Shown here piece after piece: positions 19,501-27,355 of a stretch of 64,000 nt of DNA. Numbering within the stretch: the first letter of the stretch is position 1; each line of letters opens with the position of its first letter. The stretch spans positions 372,001 through 436,000 of the forward strand of contig NZ_JAAABL010000001.1 in NCBI RefSeq assembly GCF_009900765.1. The letters run 5' to 3'. Position numbers and translations under genes: made by a program. The notes under the pieces are model-generated. The model saw only the letters and a program-made list of their open reading frames with translations, did no database searches and was not told where the DNA came from. The stretch is from Rhodovarius lipocyclicus. GTDB lineage: Bacteria; Pseudomonadota; Alphaproteobacteria; Acetobacterales; Acetobacteraceae.

Positions 19501-19747
19501 AGCGGATGACGTTCAGGTTGGGCAGCCCGGCCATCGCCACCTCGATGGGGATGGTGACGTAGCGCTCGATCTCCTCGGCGCTCTGGCCAGGATTCTGGGC
19601 GATGATCACCACCTGGGGCGGCACCGGGTCCGGGTAGGCCTCGATGTTCAGGCGCAGGAAGCCCGCCACCCCGGTCGCCACGAACACCGCGAAAAGCAGC
19701 AGCACCAGCGCCCTGCGCTGCAACGAGAAGGCGACGATCTGGCGCAT
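16577..19747 (-). CDS. CzcA/CusA-family heavy-metal RND efflux pump
   Basis: A 1056-residue inner-membrane proton-driven pump with the usual twelve helices and two large periplasmic loops. The N-terminal NIEAYPDPVPPQV and the fourth-helix motif ALDFGLLVDATVIMVEN, with the acidic DFG and VD residues, mark the heavy-metal (HME) branch rather than the drug (HAE) branch. It does not match the copper/silver version (GAMVDAAIVMIE), so divalent cations are more likely. Gene order is adaptor, pump, outer-membrane factor. No metal-responsive regulator adjoins it. Confidence 0.9.
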   Translation of the reverse strand: MRQIVAFSLQRRALVLLLFAVFVATGVAGFLRLNIEAYPDPVPPQVVIIAQNPGQSAEEIERYVTIPIEVAMAGLPNLNVIRSTSLFGLSDVRVQFTFAYNYEQALQQVLNRLATLSGLPDGVSPTISPLSPIGEIMRYRLVGPPGFSPDDLKTLQEWVLERRFRRVPGVVDVSTFGGRSKAYNVVVDLPRMNAYNLSLPDVIQRVRAGNLTVGAGTVNIGPQSAVVQGIGLIRSIDDVRNIVLANAEGGTSVLLSDIATVEVGALPRLGIAGHADDDEAVLATILMRRGEQTLPTIHAVQQEVARINAGGVLPPGVRILTIYDREDLVKITTKTVVKNIIEGVILILIIQYLFLGDLRGAIVIAATIPFAFFFAILLMLVRGESANLLSLGALDFGLLVDATVIMVENIYRHLHLARKHPHLRPSASGQGLSGIQLIILRAGGEVDKAIFFSALIIVAAFMPLFTLGGIEGRIFGPMSKTYAYAIAGALFATFTITPALSAVLLSENSQEKDTLLVRGSRWVHERCYAVAMGARKVVLMLSAVLLAAVVWLATLLGAEFLPTLEEGNLWVRAIMPATISLEEGHATVNGIRRTLGEFPEAITVTSQHGRPDDGTDSAGFFNSEFFIPLRPPHEWTTGHNREQLVAAINRRLTERFLGVEFSFSQAISDNVQEAASGVKGANAVKVSGPDTDVLARIAEQVRAAIEHVPGVADLGVFRTQGQPTVAITIDRARAARFGLPVEDINDVVQAAIGGREAGRLYERGADRNFPIMVRLAAPFRDNIQAIGRIPVGGPRAATLGDVAEIELVSGTSYIYREDSTRYVPIRFSVRGRDPSSTVQEAQATVARRVQLPPGYSLSWEGEFKNLQEAVGRLTRVVPVAFALVMLLLYIQFNNVREMLLVLGIVPLSVTGGIAVLALAGLNFSVPAAIGFLALFGITVMEGIIMLSHFNHLRSEGLLWREALDQAGRDRLRPVLMTCFASFCGLLPMSLATGIGSDVQKPLALVVVGGIGLVPFFILVVFPAMIDALGRPKGLEHSEQQLRERRARAGLHDGTHA

Positions 19748-19776
19748 GGACTACCCCGGGCGAATATAAGTTCTGG

Positions 19777-21087
19777 TTAATCTATGCGGGCTGCGCGGTC
19801 TATGAACAGCACGCCGCCGGTCACGATCCGGTCGCCGGCCGACAGGCCCTCGGTCACTTCCAGAAGGTCGCCGCTGCGGTTGCCGGTGGTGATGCGGCGC
19901 ATGATGAAGCGCCCGCCATCCATCGCCACCCAGACATTGGCCTCGGCACCGCGATAGACGATGGCGCTGACCGGCACGGCGGGGTTGTCCCGGGCCTCGC
20001 CCACCTCGATGCGGAAGGTGGCGAACATCTCGGGGCGCAGCAGGTTCTGCTCGTCCCGCACCTCCGCCTGCACGGTCATGCGGCGGGTGGTGGGGTCGAG
20101 GCCCGCGCCGGTGCGGGTGATCCGCGCCTCGAAGGTGCGGCCCGGCAGGGCGCCGACGGAGACTTCCAGCGGCAAGCCGTCGCGGATCAGCGGCACGTCC
20201 ATCTCGCGCACCGCGGCGACCAGCCACTTGCTGGACAGGTCGCTGATGGTCAGCACCGGGTCGCCCTGGCCCGAGGTCAGCCACATGCCGGGGGACAGGC
20301 GGCGCTGGGTGATGGTGCCGGCGAAGGGCGCCGTGACGGTGACGATACCGCTGACCTGGCGGGTGCGCTCGATCTCGGCGATGGCCTGGGCGTCCCGGCC
20401 CAGCACGCGCAGGCGGTCCCGCGCGGCGGCCTGGGCCGATTCGGCGATGTGCAGGTCGGATTCGGCGGAGCGCAGGGCGGCGCGCGCCTGCTCCACGTCG
20501 CGCTGGCTGGCGGCGCGGGCGCCGAACAGGGATTGCTGGCGCTGGTCCTCACGCCGGGCCTGGGCCAGGGCGGTCTCGGCCTTGCGCACATTGTCCAGCC
20601 CGGAGAGCAGGTCATTGGCGGCGGAGGTGACGTCGGGGGTCTCGACCTCGAACAGCGGCGCGCCGGCGGCCACGCTGTCGCCCAGCCGCACGAAGGCGCG
20701 GGTGACGCGGCCGGTGAAGGGCGCCAGCACGGGGGTGGAGCGGTCCTCGTTCACCGAGATCCGGCCCTCGGCCACGCGTTCGGCGCGGAAGCTGCGGCTG
20801 GCCACGGGCTCGATGCGCAGCGCGCGCATCTCGGCTTCGGAAAGACGGAACTCGCCGGGCGCCGAAGGCGCCGGGGCGGTGGCGAGGGAGGGCGTGTTGC
20901 GCGTGGCCTCGGCGTGTTCGTTCAGCACCATCACGCCCGCGCCCACACCGGCCAACGCGGTGCCGAGCAGCAGCAGCCACAACCAGGGGCGGCCTGCCCT
21001 GACCGGGGCCGGCGTCATCTTGTCCTGGTGTTCCGCGGCCTTGGCCTGCGGCTTGGCGGGCACGGCGGGCGGATCGATCACGTCCAT
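19777..21087 (-). CDS. RND efflux periplasmic adaptor (CzcB type)
   Basis: About 436 residues, anchored by one N-terminal helix (PWLWLLLLGTALAGVG). It has the lipoyl/hairpin/beta-barrel order of membrane fusion proteins: a barrel-sandwich half (VLAPFTGRVTRAFVRLGD), a long coiled-coil hairpin rich in Ala/Arg/Gln, the returning half (TVTAPFAGTITQR) and a C-terminal barrel. It joins pump and outer-membrane factor. The start at 21087 (MDVIDPP) has GGAAA just upstream; ATGs at 21117 and 21180 are alternatives. First gene of the efflux operon. Confidence 0.85.
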   Translation of the reverse strand: MDVIDPPAVPAKPQAKAAEHQDKMTPAPVRAGRPWLWLLLLGTALAGVGAGVMVLNEHAEATRNTPSLATAPAPSAPGEFRLSEAEMRALRIEPVASRSFRAERVAEGRISVNEDRSTPVLAPFTGRVTRAFVRLGDSVAAGAPLFEVETPDVTSAANDLLSGLDNVRKAETALAQARREDQRQQSLFGARAASQRDVEQARAALRSAESDLHIAESAQAAARDRLRVLGRDAQAIAEIERTRQVSGIVTVTAPFAGTITQRRLSPGMWLTSGQGDPVLTISDLSSKWLVAAVREMDVPLIRDGLPLEVSVGALPGRTFEARITRTGAGLDPTTRRMTVQAEVRDEQNLLRPEMFATFRIEVGEARDNPAVPVSAIVYRGAEANVWVAMDGGRFIMRRITTGNRSGDLLEVTEGLSAGDRIVTGGVLFIDRAARID

Positions 21088-21274
21088 GGTTTTTCCAGTC
21101 AGTTCCTGCCAAGGCATTCGATGCCTGCCGGAACACTGGAAGCATGCGCACCGATTGCGGCGAAGCCGCGACAGGGGCATGACATTGCTTCAGCAGCGAG
21201 GTACCGGCGAAGCTGAACCTAAGCTGAACGATCCCGGATTACCAGTGCGATTCCCTGAAATCTAGGACAGGTTC

Positions 21275-21297
21275 GCCGGGCGGGGATGCCGCCCGGC
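21275..21297 (-). terminator. Hairpin after the ThDP-enzyme gene
   Basis: A perfect 9-bp GC stem (GCCGGGCGG/CCGCCCGGC, 5-base loop) lies ten bases past the stop of the leftward gene at 21307. No T-run follows. It would separate that gene from the efflux operon. Confidence 0.45.
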
Positions 21298-21306
21298 ATC
21301 GCGCCC

Positions 21307-22848
21307 TCAGATCACCAGCTCGATCAGGAACGGCCCGGTGCTGGTCAGGCTCTGGCTCAGCAGGTCGCCCAGCTGGTCCAGCGTGGTGGCCTGGGCGGCG
21401 GGCACGCCCATGCCCTCGGCCAGCTTCACCCAGCCGATATCGGGGTTGCCCAGGTCCAGCATGTCCAGCGCCGTGGGGCCCGGGTTGGCGCCCACGCCCA
21501 GATATTCGCCCAGCAGGATCTGATACTTACGGTTGGACAGCACGATGGTGGTCACCGGCAGCTTCTCCCGCGCCTGGGTCCACAGCGCCTGCACCGTGTA
21601 CATGCCCGAGCCATCGGCCTGCAGCGCGATCACCCGCTTGCCGCCGCCGCCGATGGCGGCCCCGGTGGCCAGCGGGAAGCCGCAGCCGATGGCGCCGCCC
21701 GTGATCTGCAGCCAGTCATGCCGGGGCGCGGCGAAGGTCTGCGGGAAGAAGCCGCGCCCATAGGAGACGCTCTCATCCACGATGATCGCGTCCTCGGGCA
21801 TCAGGGCCGCCACGGTGCGGGCCAGCCCCTCCGGGGTGGGGGCGCCACGGGCCGCCTCGGGGCGGGGGCCGGGATCGGCGAAGGGGGTGTGGGTGGCGCC
21901 CAGCTCATCGGCCAGGGCCAGCAGCCCGGCCTCGGCATCCTGCTCGGGGCGGGTCAGCAGATGCAGCTGCGCGCTCTCGGGGTAATGCTTGGAGGGCATG
22001 TTGGGATAGGCGAAGAAGCCGATCGGGCCCTTGCTGCCGACCAGGATGATATGCTCGACCGCCTTCAGGTTCTCGATCGCCTGGGCCGCCGGATAGGGCA
22101 CGCGCTCCAGCTGCAAACGGCCCTGGCCGCGCGCCATGCGGGGGGTGGAGGTCTCGGCCAGGATGCGCGCGCCGGTCTTCTGCGCGATGTTCCAGGCGGC
22201 CTGCTGGGCGGCCTCGGTCTGGGCCGGGGCGCCGCCGAGCAGGATCAGCACATTCTGCTTGGTGCGCAGCACATTGGCCGCGGCGCGGACCAGATGCGGG
22301 TCGGCCTTCGGCACTTCCGGCACCGGCAGGGGGGCGGCCACCACGCCGCCCGGGTTCCAGCAGGTGTCCGAGGGCAGGATCATGGTGGCGATCTGGCCCG
22401 GATAGGTCATCGCGGCCTGCACGGCCTGCACGCCCTCGGCGCCCACATCCTCGGCCCGGGCGGCGGTGCGCACCCAGTGGGAGACGCCGCGCGCGAAGCC
22501 CTCGGTGTCGCCGGTCAGCGGCGCGTCGTATTGCCGGTGATAGGTGGCCTGGTCGCCCACGCAGTTCACGATGCCGCTGCGGGCGCGGCGCGCGTTGTGC
22601 AGGTTGGCCAGGCCGTTCGCCAGGCCCGGCGCGCAATGCAGCAGGGTGACAGCGGGCTTGCCCGCCATGCGGTAGTAGCCATCGGCCGCGCCGGTGACGA
22701 TGTTTTCCTGCAGACCCAGCACGCAGCGCATGCCGGGCACCCGGTCCAGCGCCGCGACGAAATGCATCTCACTGGTGCCGGGATTGCTGAAACACACCTC
22801 GACCCCGGCCCCCAGCAGGGAGTGGACGAGGGATTCCGCACCGTTCAT
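21307..22848 (-). CDS. Thiamine-diphosphate-dependent enzyme, acetolactate synthase-like
   Basis: A 513-residue ThDP enzyme with the three-domain POX/ALS layout. The Pyr domain has FSNPGTSE and the cofactor-activating Glu in GLQENIVTGAADGYY. The PP domain carries ADGSGMYTVQALWTQ, ending in SNRKYQI as the ThDP-Mg loop. It resembles stand-alone 'acetolactate synthase large subunit-like' proteins and benzoylformate decarboxylases. No small subunit or ilv gene is adjacent, so a 2-oxoacid decarboxylase or carboligase role outside branched-chain synthesis is likely. The start at 22848 (MNGAES) matches the family's N-terminus; an ATG 30 bases upstream is possible. Confidence 0.8.
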   Translation of the reverse strand: MNGAESLVHSLLGAGVEVCFSNPGTSEMHFVAALDRVPGMRCVLGLQENIVTGAADGYYRMAGKPAVTLLHCAPGLANGLANLHNARRARSGIVNCVGDQATYHRQYDAPLTGDTEGFARGVSHWVRTAARAEDVGAEGVQAVQAAMTYPGQIATMILPSDTCWNPGGVVAAPLPVPEVPKADPHLVRAAANVLRTKQNVLILLGGAPAQTEAAQQAAWNIAQKTGARILAETSTPRMARGQGRLQLERVPYPAAQAIENLKAVEHIILVGSKGPIGFFAYPNMPSKHYPESAQLHLLTRPEQDAEAGLLALADELGATHTPFADPGPRPEAARGAPTPEGLARTVAALMPEDAIIVDESVSYGRGFFPQTFAAPRHDWLQITGGAIGCGFPLATGAAIGGGGKRVIALQADGSGMYTVQALWTQAREKLPVTTIVLSNRKYQILLGEYLGVGANPGPTALDMLDLGNPDIGWVKLAEGMGVPAAQATTLDQLGDLLSQSLTSTGPFLIELVI

Positions 22849-22941
22849 GCCGCTCACGTTTCTTCTCCAATTCCTCAACTGGGGCGGAGCCTGCCCATCA
22901 TGGGCCGTGACGGCAAGCCGGGGGGCGGCTAGCTTCGCGCC

Positions 22942-23379
22942 ATGCTCAAGGCGGTCAAACTCGGCTTCATCGCGGGTGTGCTAGCGTTTCTGGTGTTCCA
23001 CCAGGGCACGGTGCACCTGCTGCATTATCTGGGCGATGGGCTGCGGCCCTGGATCGGGCATGTGCCGGCGCCCTTCCCGATGGGCCGGGTGGCGCCGCTG
23101 GGGGTGCCGCAATTCGTCTCGCTGGCATTCTGGAGCGGAGTCTGGGGCATCGTCCTGGCGCTGCTGCTGCGCCTGACCCGCCTGCCGGACCTGCTGACGG
23201 GCTTCCTGTTCGGGGCGGCGGTGATCACGGGCTCCGTCTTCACCTGGATCGCCACGCTGAAGGGGCTGCCGCATTTCGCGGGCGGCAACCAGCAGATCAT
23301 CCTGCGGGCGGTGCTGCTGAACGGGGTGCTGGGCTGGGGGACCGCGGTGTGGCTGCGGCCGATGTCGCTCAGGGGCTGA
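22942..23379 (+). CDS. Small four-helix membrane protein of unknown function
   Basis: 145 residues with four clear hydrophobic helices (about 5-25, 55-80, 85-108 and 118-138) and a His-rich stretch at the first periplasmic turn (FHQGTVHLLHYLG). I do not recognise the family. It diverges from the ThDP enzyme gene and ends one base before the convergent PHB depolymerase gene. Regular codon use supports a real gene. Confidence 0.7.
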   Translation: MLKAVKLGFIAGVLAFLVFHQGTVHLLHYLGDGLRPWIGHVPAPFPMGRVAPLGVPQFVSLAFWSGVWGIVLALLLRLTRLPDLLTGFLFGAAVITGSVFTWIATLKGLPHFAGGNQQIILRAVLLNGVLGWGTAVWLRPMSLRG

Positions 23380-24600
23380 CTACCCCTGGTTGATCTGGAT
23401 CATCTCCCGCACGCGGGGATAGATCATGTTGGCGAAGCGCCGGCCGCTGAACACGCCGTAATGGCCCACCCCGGTCTGCAGATGATGGCTGCGCATCGTT
23501 ACCGGCAGGCTGCGGCACAGGTCGAGCGCCGCCATGGTCTGGCCGATGCCGCAGATGTCGTCGCGCTCGCCCTCCACCGTCATGATGGCGGTGCGGCGGA
23601 TCGCCTCCGGCCGCACGGGGCGGCCACGCCAGGTCAGTTCGCCCTTGGCCAGGGCGTGGTCCTGGAACACGGTCTGCACGGTCTCCAGGAAGAATTCGGC
23701 CGGCAGATCCATCACCGCCAGGTATTCGTCGTAGAAGCGGCGGTGCTGGGCGGCCTTGGCGGCGTCACCGTCGAACAGGGACCAGAACTGCTCGTGATGC
23801 GCCTTCATGTGGCGGCCGATGTTCATGGTCATGAAGGCCGAGAGCTGCAACGCGCCCGGATAGACCTTCCGCCCGCCACCCCGGTGGCGCCACGGCACCT
23901 CCGAGATCAGGTTGGAGCGGAACCAGGCGATGTCCTTGCTCTCGGCCAGGCGGTTCACGTCGGTGGGGTTCTGGCGGGCGTCGATGGGGCCGGCCATCAG
24001 CGTCAGGCTGCGGGGGGAGTTGCGGTCCCGGTCCTCCGCCATCAGCGCCACGGCGGCGAGGGCGGCCACCACGGGCTGGCACACCGCCAGCATATGCGCG
24101 CCGGGGCCGATGGCGCGCTGGAACCGCATGATATGCTCGATGTATTCGTCCAGGCCGAAGCGGCCGGCGGCCAGCGGCACGTCGCGCGCATTGTGCCAGT
24201 CGGTGATGTAGACGTCGTGGTCCTGCAGCAGCACCTGCACCGTGCCGCGCAGCAGGGTGGCGAAATGGCCCGACATGGGCGCCACCACCAGCAGCTTGGG
24301 CAAGGGCTGGTCGATATCCTTGCGGAAGCGCAGCAGGGTGGCGAAAGGGGTGCTGGCCACCGCCTCCTCATGCACCTCCACCAGGCGGTTGCCGACGCGC
24401 ACGGGAGCGATGTCATAGGCGGGGCGGGCGGTGCCGAGGCCCGCATGGCCGAACACCTCCAGCGCCGCGCGCAGGGCGCGCAGTCCGCCGAACACCGGGT
24501 GCGGGTGGGCCCAGCCCTCCAGCAGCTGCCCCAGCCCGCGCGCCTGCAGACGCAGCGGGGAGAGGATGTCCTGGCCCGTCTGCAGCATCGGATAGATCAT
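23380..24600 (-). CDS. phaZ: Intracellular polyhydroxyalkanoate depolymerase
   Basis: A 406-residue alpha/beta hydrolase of the PhaZ type that breaks down stored PHB granules. Instead of a lipase-box Ser it has the family's Cys nucleophile, Cys174 in LAVCQPVV. Asp in GERDDICG and His in GVGHYGVFSG complete the triad, and the C-terminus keeps SGRRFANMIYP. The start at 24600 (MIYPML) is the family's normal N-terminus; the longer form starting at 24654 has no support. No synthase genes are in the window. Confidence 0.9.
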   Translation of the reverse strand: MIYPMLQTGQDILSPLRLQARGLGQLLEGWAHPHPVFGGLRALRAALEVFGHAGLGTARPAYDIAPVRVGNRLVEVHEEAVASTPFATLLRFRKDIDQPLPKLLVVAPMSGHFATLLRGTVQVLLQDHDVYITDWHNARDVPLAAGRFGLDEYIEHIMRFQRAIGPGAHMLAVCQPVVAALAAVALMAEDRDRNSPRSLTLMAGPIDARQNPTDVNRLAESKDIAWFRSNLISEVPWRHRGGGRKVYPGALQLSAFMTMNIGRHMKAHHEQFWSLFDGDAAKAAQHRRFYDEYLAVMDLPAEFFLETVQTVFQDHALAKGELTWRGRPVRPEAIRRTAIMTVEGERDDICGIGQTMAALDLCRSLPVTMRSHHLQTGVGHYGVFSGRRFANMIYPRVREMIQINQG

Positions 24601-24698
24601 GCTTGCCGCCCCATATTCAGGCGCCCATGTTGCCAGCGGCAAGGCGTTTCGCAAACGCGAATTGCTTGATAGCCTGCCTGGGCAGCGAGAGGATCGGC

Positions 24699-25412
24699 AT
24701 GTCTGGCACGAAATCCCGGAAGAAGCCTACGGTGGCTCCCGCGCCGGAAGCGCAGGCGCTGCTGCGGATCAGCACGCGCAACTATTCCTCCTGGTCCATG
24801 CGGGGCTGGCTGATCGCGCGGCTGTCCGGCCTGCCCTTCCGGGTGCAGGCGGTCTCGCCCGACGACCCGGGCACCCGGGCGGAGCTGCTGCTGAACTCCT
24901 CCTCCATCCTCATCCCCTGCCTGGAGCATGAGGGGGCCGAGGTGTGGGACACGCTGGGCATCGCCGAATACCTGAACGAGCTGCGCCCCGAGGCCGGGAT
25001 GTTCCCCGCCGACCGCGTGGCGCGGGCGCGCTGCCGGTCGATCTGCGGTGAGATGCATGCGGGGTTTCATGCCCTGCGCTCCTCTCTGCCGATGAACCTG
25101 CGCGCCTTCGTGCCCGGATTCCCGGTGTGGTCGGCGGCGCGGGCGGATATCGAGCGAATCCAGTTCCTGTGGCGCGATTGCCTGGGCCGCTGGGGCGGTC
25201 CCTGGCTGTTCGGGGCGCGATGCACGGTGGCGGATGCGATGTTCGCCCCGGTGGTCACGCGCTTCCGCAGCTATGACGTGGCGCTGGACGCGGTGTGCGA
25301 GGGCTATGCCCGCACTATCGAGGCTTGGCCCGACTTCCAGGAATGGGTGGCCGCGGCGAAGGAGGAACCGGAGGCGCGGATCACCGAGCTGGAGTTCGAC
25401 GCTGAGTTCTGA
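24699..25412 (+). CDS. Glutathione S-transferase family protein
   Basis: A 237-residue cytosolic GST-like protein. The N-terminal thioredoxin-like half starts LLRISTRNYSSWSMRGW, a form common in bacterial GSTs with Ser in the thiol-activating position, and includes SSSILIPCLE near the glutathione site. The all-helical half carries CTVADAMFAPVV, the usual N-capping motif with Asp. ATG 24699 has GAGAGGA upstream. Substrate unknown. Last chromosomal protein gene before the tRNA and prophage. Confidence 0.85.
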   Translation: MSGTKSRKKPTVAPAPEAQALLRISTRNYSSWSMRGWLIARLSGLPFRVQAVSPDDPGTRAELLLNSSSILIPCLEHEGAEVWDTLGIAEYLNELRPEAGMFPADRVARARCRSICGEMHAGFHALRSSLPMNLRAFVPGFPVWSAARADIERIQFLWRDCLGRWGGPWLFGARCTVADAMFAPVVTRFRSYDVALDAVCEGYARTIEAWPDFQEWVAAAKEEPEARITELEFDAEF

Positions 25413-25437
25413 GAGGTGGGCCCAATCTGTCCGCCAC

Positions 25438-25464
25438 GGGGGTTGCCAAGCCCATCGCAACCCC
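25438..25464 (+). terminator. Possible terminator after the GST gene
   Basis: An 8-bp perfect stem (GGGGTTGC/GCAACCCC) with a 10-base loop lies between the GST gene and the tRNA. It has no T-run, so it could instead be part of the tRNA leader. Confidence 0.35.
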
Positions 25465-25481
25465 ATAGAAGGCGCCGCATC

Positions 25482-25556
<75 letters not shown>

Positions 25557-26090
25557 TTAATTCCATGATTTTGCTTGGCCCGTAGAGATCATCCGGGCCA
25601 AGCATCGTTCACTAGGGTGCGCGGCGAATCGCAAAATCCCGCGCCCATCCGTGCAAAATCCGTGCAGCCGCACCGACGCAGAATCACGTTTCGTTCTTGC
25701 TCCCCCGCCCCGCCCCGGCTAGAATGCTGGGGCTGCGGCGGCGTGGATGGACACGCAATGCTAGAGGGCAGGTTTTTGGTTCCTGGAGCGTTGCAGCCCG
25801 AGTTGGTGGCGCGGAAGAGCCAGGGTAAAAAAGGCGGCGTAAGGGTGATCGGGCGGGCCGCGTCCAAGTAGCCGGGTATCAAGCCCCGGCCCGCAGTTTC
25901 AATTCTGGTCACTCTCTGGGGCTTACCCGGGGAGGCGGCGGCTGGGCCGAGGGGTAACTCCCCATTGCCAGCAGACTGCGGTGCGCAAGCAGGCGCCGGG
26001 TGGAAGCCCCGGACAGTTTTGGGCGCGGCCGGGCATGAGTGAGCCCTGAACCTGTAAATCCCGCTTACAAGTTCGCCCGCCGCATTAACA
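25557..26090. other. Non-coding left end of the prophage
   Basis: No convincing gene lies in this 534-bp stretch. Besides the hairpin at 25573 it holds a 74-nt structured segment at 25842-25915: ends AGGGTGA and TCACTCT pair over 7 bp (one G-T), and GCCGGG/CCCGGC or GCGGGCC/GGCCCGC can pair inside, with TTTCAATTC near the 3' side like a T loop. A normal D arm is missing, so it is not called a tRNA. The phage attachment arm sites are expected here. Confidence 0.5.
25573..25603 (+). terminator. 10-bp perfect hairpin after tRNA-Thr
   Basis: GCTTGGCCCG and CGGGCCAAGC flank an 11-base loop, 17 bases past the tRNA. It could end tRNA transcription or stop phage read-through; the T-run lies before, not after, the stem. 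Confidence 0.45.
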
Positions 26091-26270
26091 TCACCAACCG
26101 CAAATCCTGCGACCCAAGCGGTTGTGCGCCAGGATCGCGGCGGCTGTCTCGCGGGTCAGCGTGTCACCCTCTCCGACCAGGATCGGGCGCCACGCGGTAC
26201 AGTCAGCGCGCCCAATCGCGCCGCAACTCGGCAGCAGGATCAGGCACGCGAGCGACATCCATTTCCACAC
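26091..26270 (-). CDS. Rz1-like outer-membrane spanin lipoprotein
   Basis: A 59-residue frame starting with GTG at 26270, nested out of frame in the end of the Rz-like gene. A hydrophobic leader ends in the lipobox LLPSC, so the mature protein begins at Cys16. The rest (TAWRPILVGEGDTLT, AAAILAHNRLG, ending CGW) matches a small lipoprotein common at the end of lysis cassettes in alphaproteobacterial phages. It would join the inner-membrane spanin to fuse the membranes during lysis. The nested position is the classic Rz/Rz1 arrangement. The start could be a few codons off. Confidence 0.7.
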   Translation of the reverse strand: MWKWMSLACLILLPSCGAIGRADCTAWRPILVGEGDTLTRETAAAILAHNRLGRRICGW

Positions 26271-26436
26271 TGGCTCTCTCCTGGGCTTGGGCGGCGATCT
26301 GTTCGGCCTGACGGGCAGCGGCGGCCTGTGTCGCGCTACGCCGCCCGGCCAGCCACGCAGCGCCGAGGGCGGCCAGCACCGCCCCGGCCACCGCGAGCCA
26401 GCCCTGGACGCGAGCCCATAGCGCCGTGAGCATCAC
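26203..26436 (-). CDS. Rz-like inner-membrane spanin
   Basis: A 77-residue protein with one N-terminal membrane helix (about 8-30, LAVAGAVLAALGAAWLAG) followed by a charged, helical periplasmic tail rich in Ala, Gln and Glu. This is the layout of an i-spanin. It starts with an ATGA overlap on the preceding gene, and the lipoprotein partner is nested in its 3' part. Confidence 0.65.
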   Translation of the reverse strand: MMLTALWARVQGWLAVAGAVLAALGAAWLAGRRSATQAAAARQAEQIAAQAQERASVEMDVARVPDPAAELRRDWAR

Positions 26437-26690
26437 GCCGTCTTCCGCTGCGCTTTGGTCGCCAGCACCGCGCGGCGAGCCCGGAATTGAACGCGGAACA
26501 CATCTTCCGGCAATTCAGCGTAGATGAACCGCCCTGCCCGGCGATCTTTGACGGCGATAGCCTTGAACTGCATCTCATGCACAAGACCGCAGTCGCAACA
26601 CGCCATCAGATATCCGCGCATTTTCGGATGAACCCAGCGCGTGAACCCCCGAGATGTCACGGCCTTTTCTGGCTTGATCGTCGTCTTCAC
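26433..26690 (-). CDS. Small phage protein with CxxC-like cluster
   Basis: 85 residues. The centre reads GYLMACCDCGLVHEMQFK, a Cys/His cluster that may bind zinc; the rest is basic. It recurs in phage lysis regions but has no known role. It overlaps both neighbours by four bases (ATGA), placing it firmly in the lysis operon. Confidence 0.65.
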   Translation of the reverse strand: MKTTIKPEKAVTSRGFTRWVHPKMRGYLMACCDCGLVHEMQFKAIAVKDRRAGRFIYAELPEDVFRVQFRARRAVLATKAQRKTA

Positions 26691-27355
26691 GCCGTCTTCC
26701 TCTGGCTAAGCGTCCAGGCCACCACGCCGATGGCGGCGGCGACCACCAGCGCCACAGTGGCCTGCCAGGGCCATCCGCCGAGGCTGGTCAGGATTGGCGC
26801 CGCGACGCCTGCCGCGCCGGTCAGGGTGGCGACGTTGATGGAGGCCGCGCCGGTACCGGTCTGGGCGGCCTGGGCCATGGTGGCGACGCGCTGCTCGCTG
26901 TACGGCGTGATGCCGTACAGCGCCAACCCTTCGTCAATCTCCGCATCCGTGTAGGGCTGGCCAGCACATTCCATGTCGATGATGGCCGCGACCAGGGGCC
27001 GCATGACGGAATAGGAGCGCACATCCACCCGCGCCGTTGGCGTCACGCCGACAGCCGTGGCTACCCGGCGCACATAGGCGTCCGTGTTGTTGTTGTCGGA
27101 TGGAGGCGCCCAGGAACCGATCTGCGCCGCGATGGTGCTCAGGCCGCGCCGCGTCTGGTTGACCACGAGCTGTCCAGCGATGGCGCGAATGCCGTTCGCA
27201 TGCGTGTCGTATTCCCCAAACCGGCGCTTGCTGGGCTCCATCCAGCTATCCCCCATCCCGATCTGGCCGCGCCAAGCGCGCTGCGGATCAGCGATGTAGT
27301 TCAGGTTCCCGGGGTTCTTATTCCGGTATCCCCGGCTGGTCTTCGGGTCAGGCAT
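26687..27355 (-). CDS. Endolysin-like protein (P5/transglycosylase type) with C-terminal membrane segment
   Basis: 222 residues. The N-terminal domain begins SRGYRNKNPGNLNYI and continues with RFGEYDTHANGIRAIAGQL and SWAPPSDNNNTDAYV, the signature of the PRD1 P5-like/lysozyme-like fold found in many phage endolysins. The C-terminus has two hydrophobic stretches (about 165-185 and 192-215), so the enzyme may be membrane-tethered. No other endolysin is present. The start at 27355 is fixed by a TGATG overlap with the previous gene. Confidence 0.72.
   Translation of the reverse strand: MPDPKTSRGYRNKNPGNLNYIADPQRAWRGQIGMGDSWMEPSKRRFGEYDTHANGIRAIAGQLVVNQTRRGLSTIAAQIGSWAPPSDNNNTDAYVRRVATAVGVTPTARVDVRSYSVMRPLVAAIIDMECAGQPYTDAEIDEGLALYGITPYSEQRVATMAQAAQTGTGAASINVATLTGAAGVAAPILTSLGGWPWQATVALVVAAAIGVVAWTLSQRKTA

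Noticed and set aside
16583-19780. A very long open frame antisense to the RND pump, and a similar one at 3105-5015 and 636-2072
   Set aside because: They are composition artefacts of GC-rich codons: His/Gly/Arg-rich with no domain, opposite or out of frame to clear genes.
19777-21180. Longer start of the efflux adaptor at 21180
   Set aside because: The first 31 residues are Arg/Cys-rich before the true leader helix; the start at 21087 is more like the family.
21307-22848. Biosynthetic acetolactate synthase (ilvB)
   Set aside because: There is no regulatory subunit gene or ilvC next to it, and the motifs fit the stand-alone ThDP group as well or better.
25575-25912. Open frames on both strands after tRNA-Thr
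   Set aside because: No ribosome site, low-complexity content and overlap with hairpins and the folded segment; treated as non-coding.
25842-25915. A second tRNA gene
   Set aside because: The acceptor stem can form, but there is no D arm, the T stem has only three pairs and the anticodon loop is eight bases.
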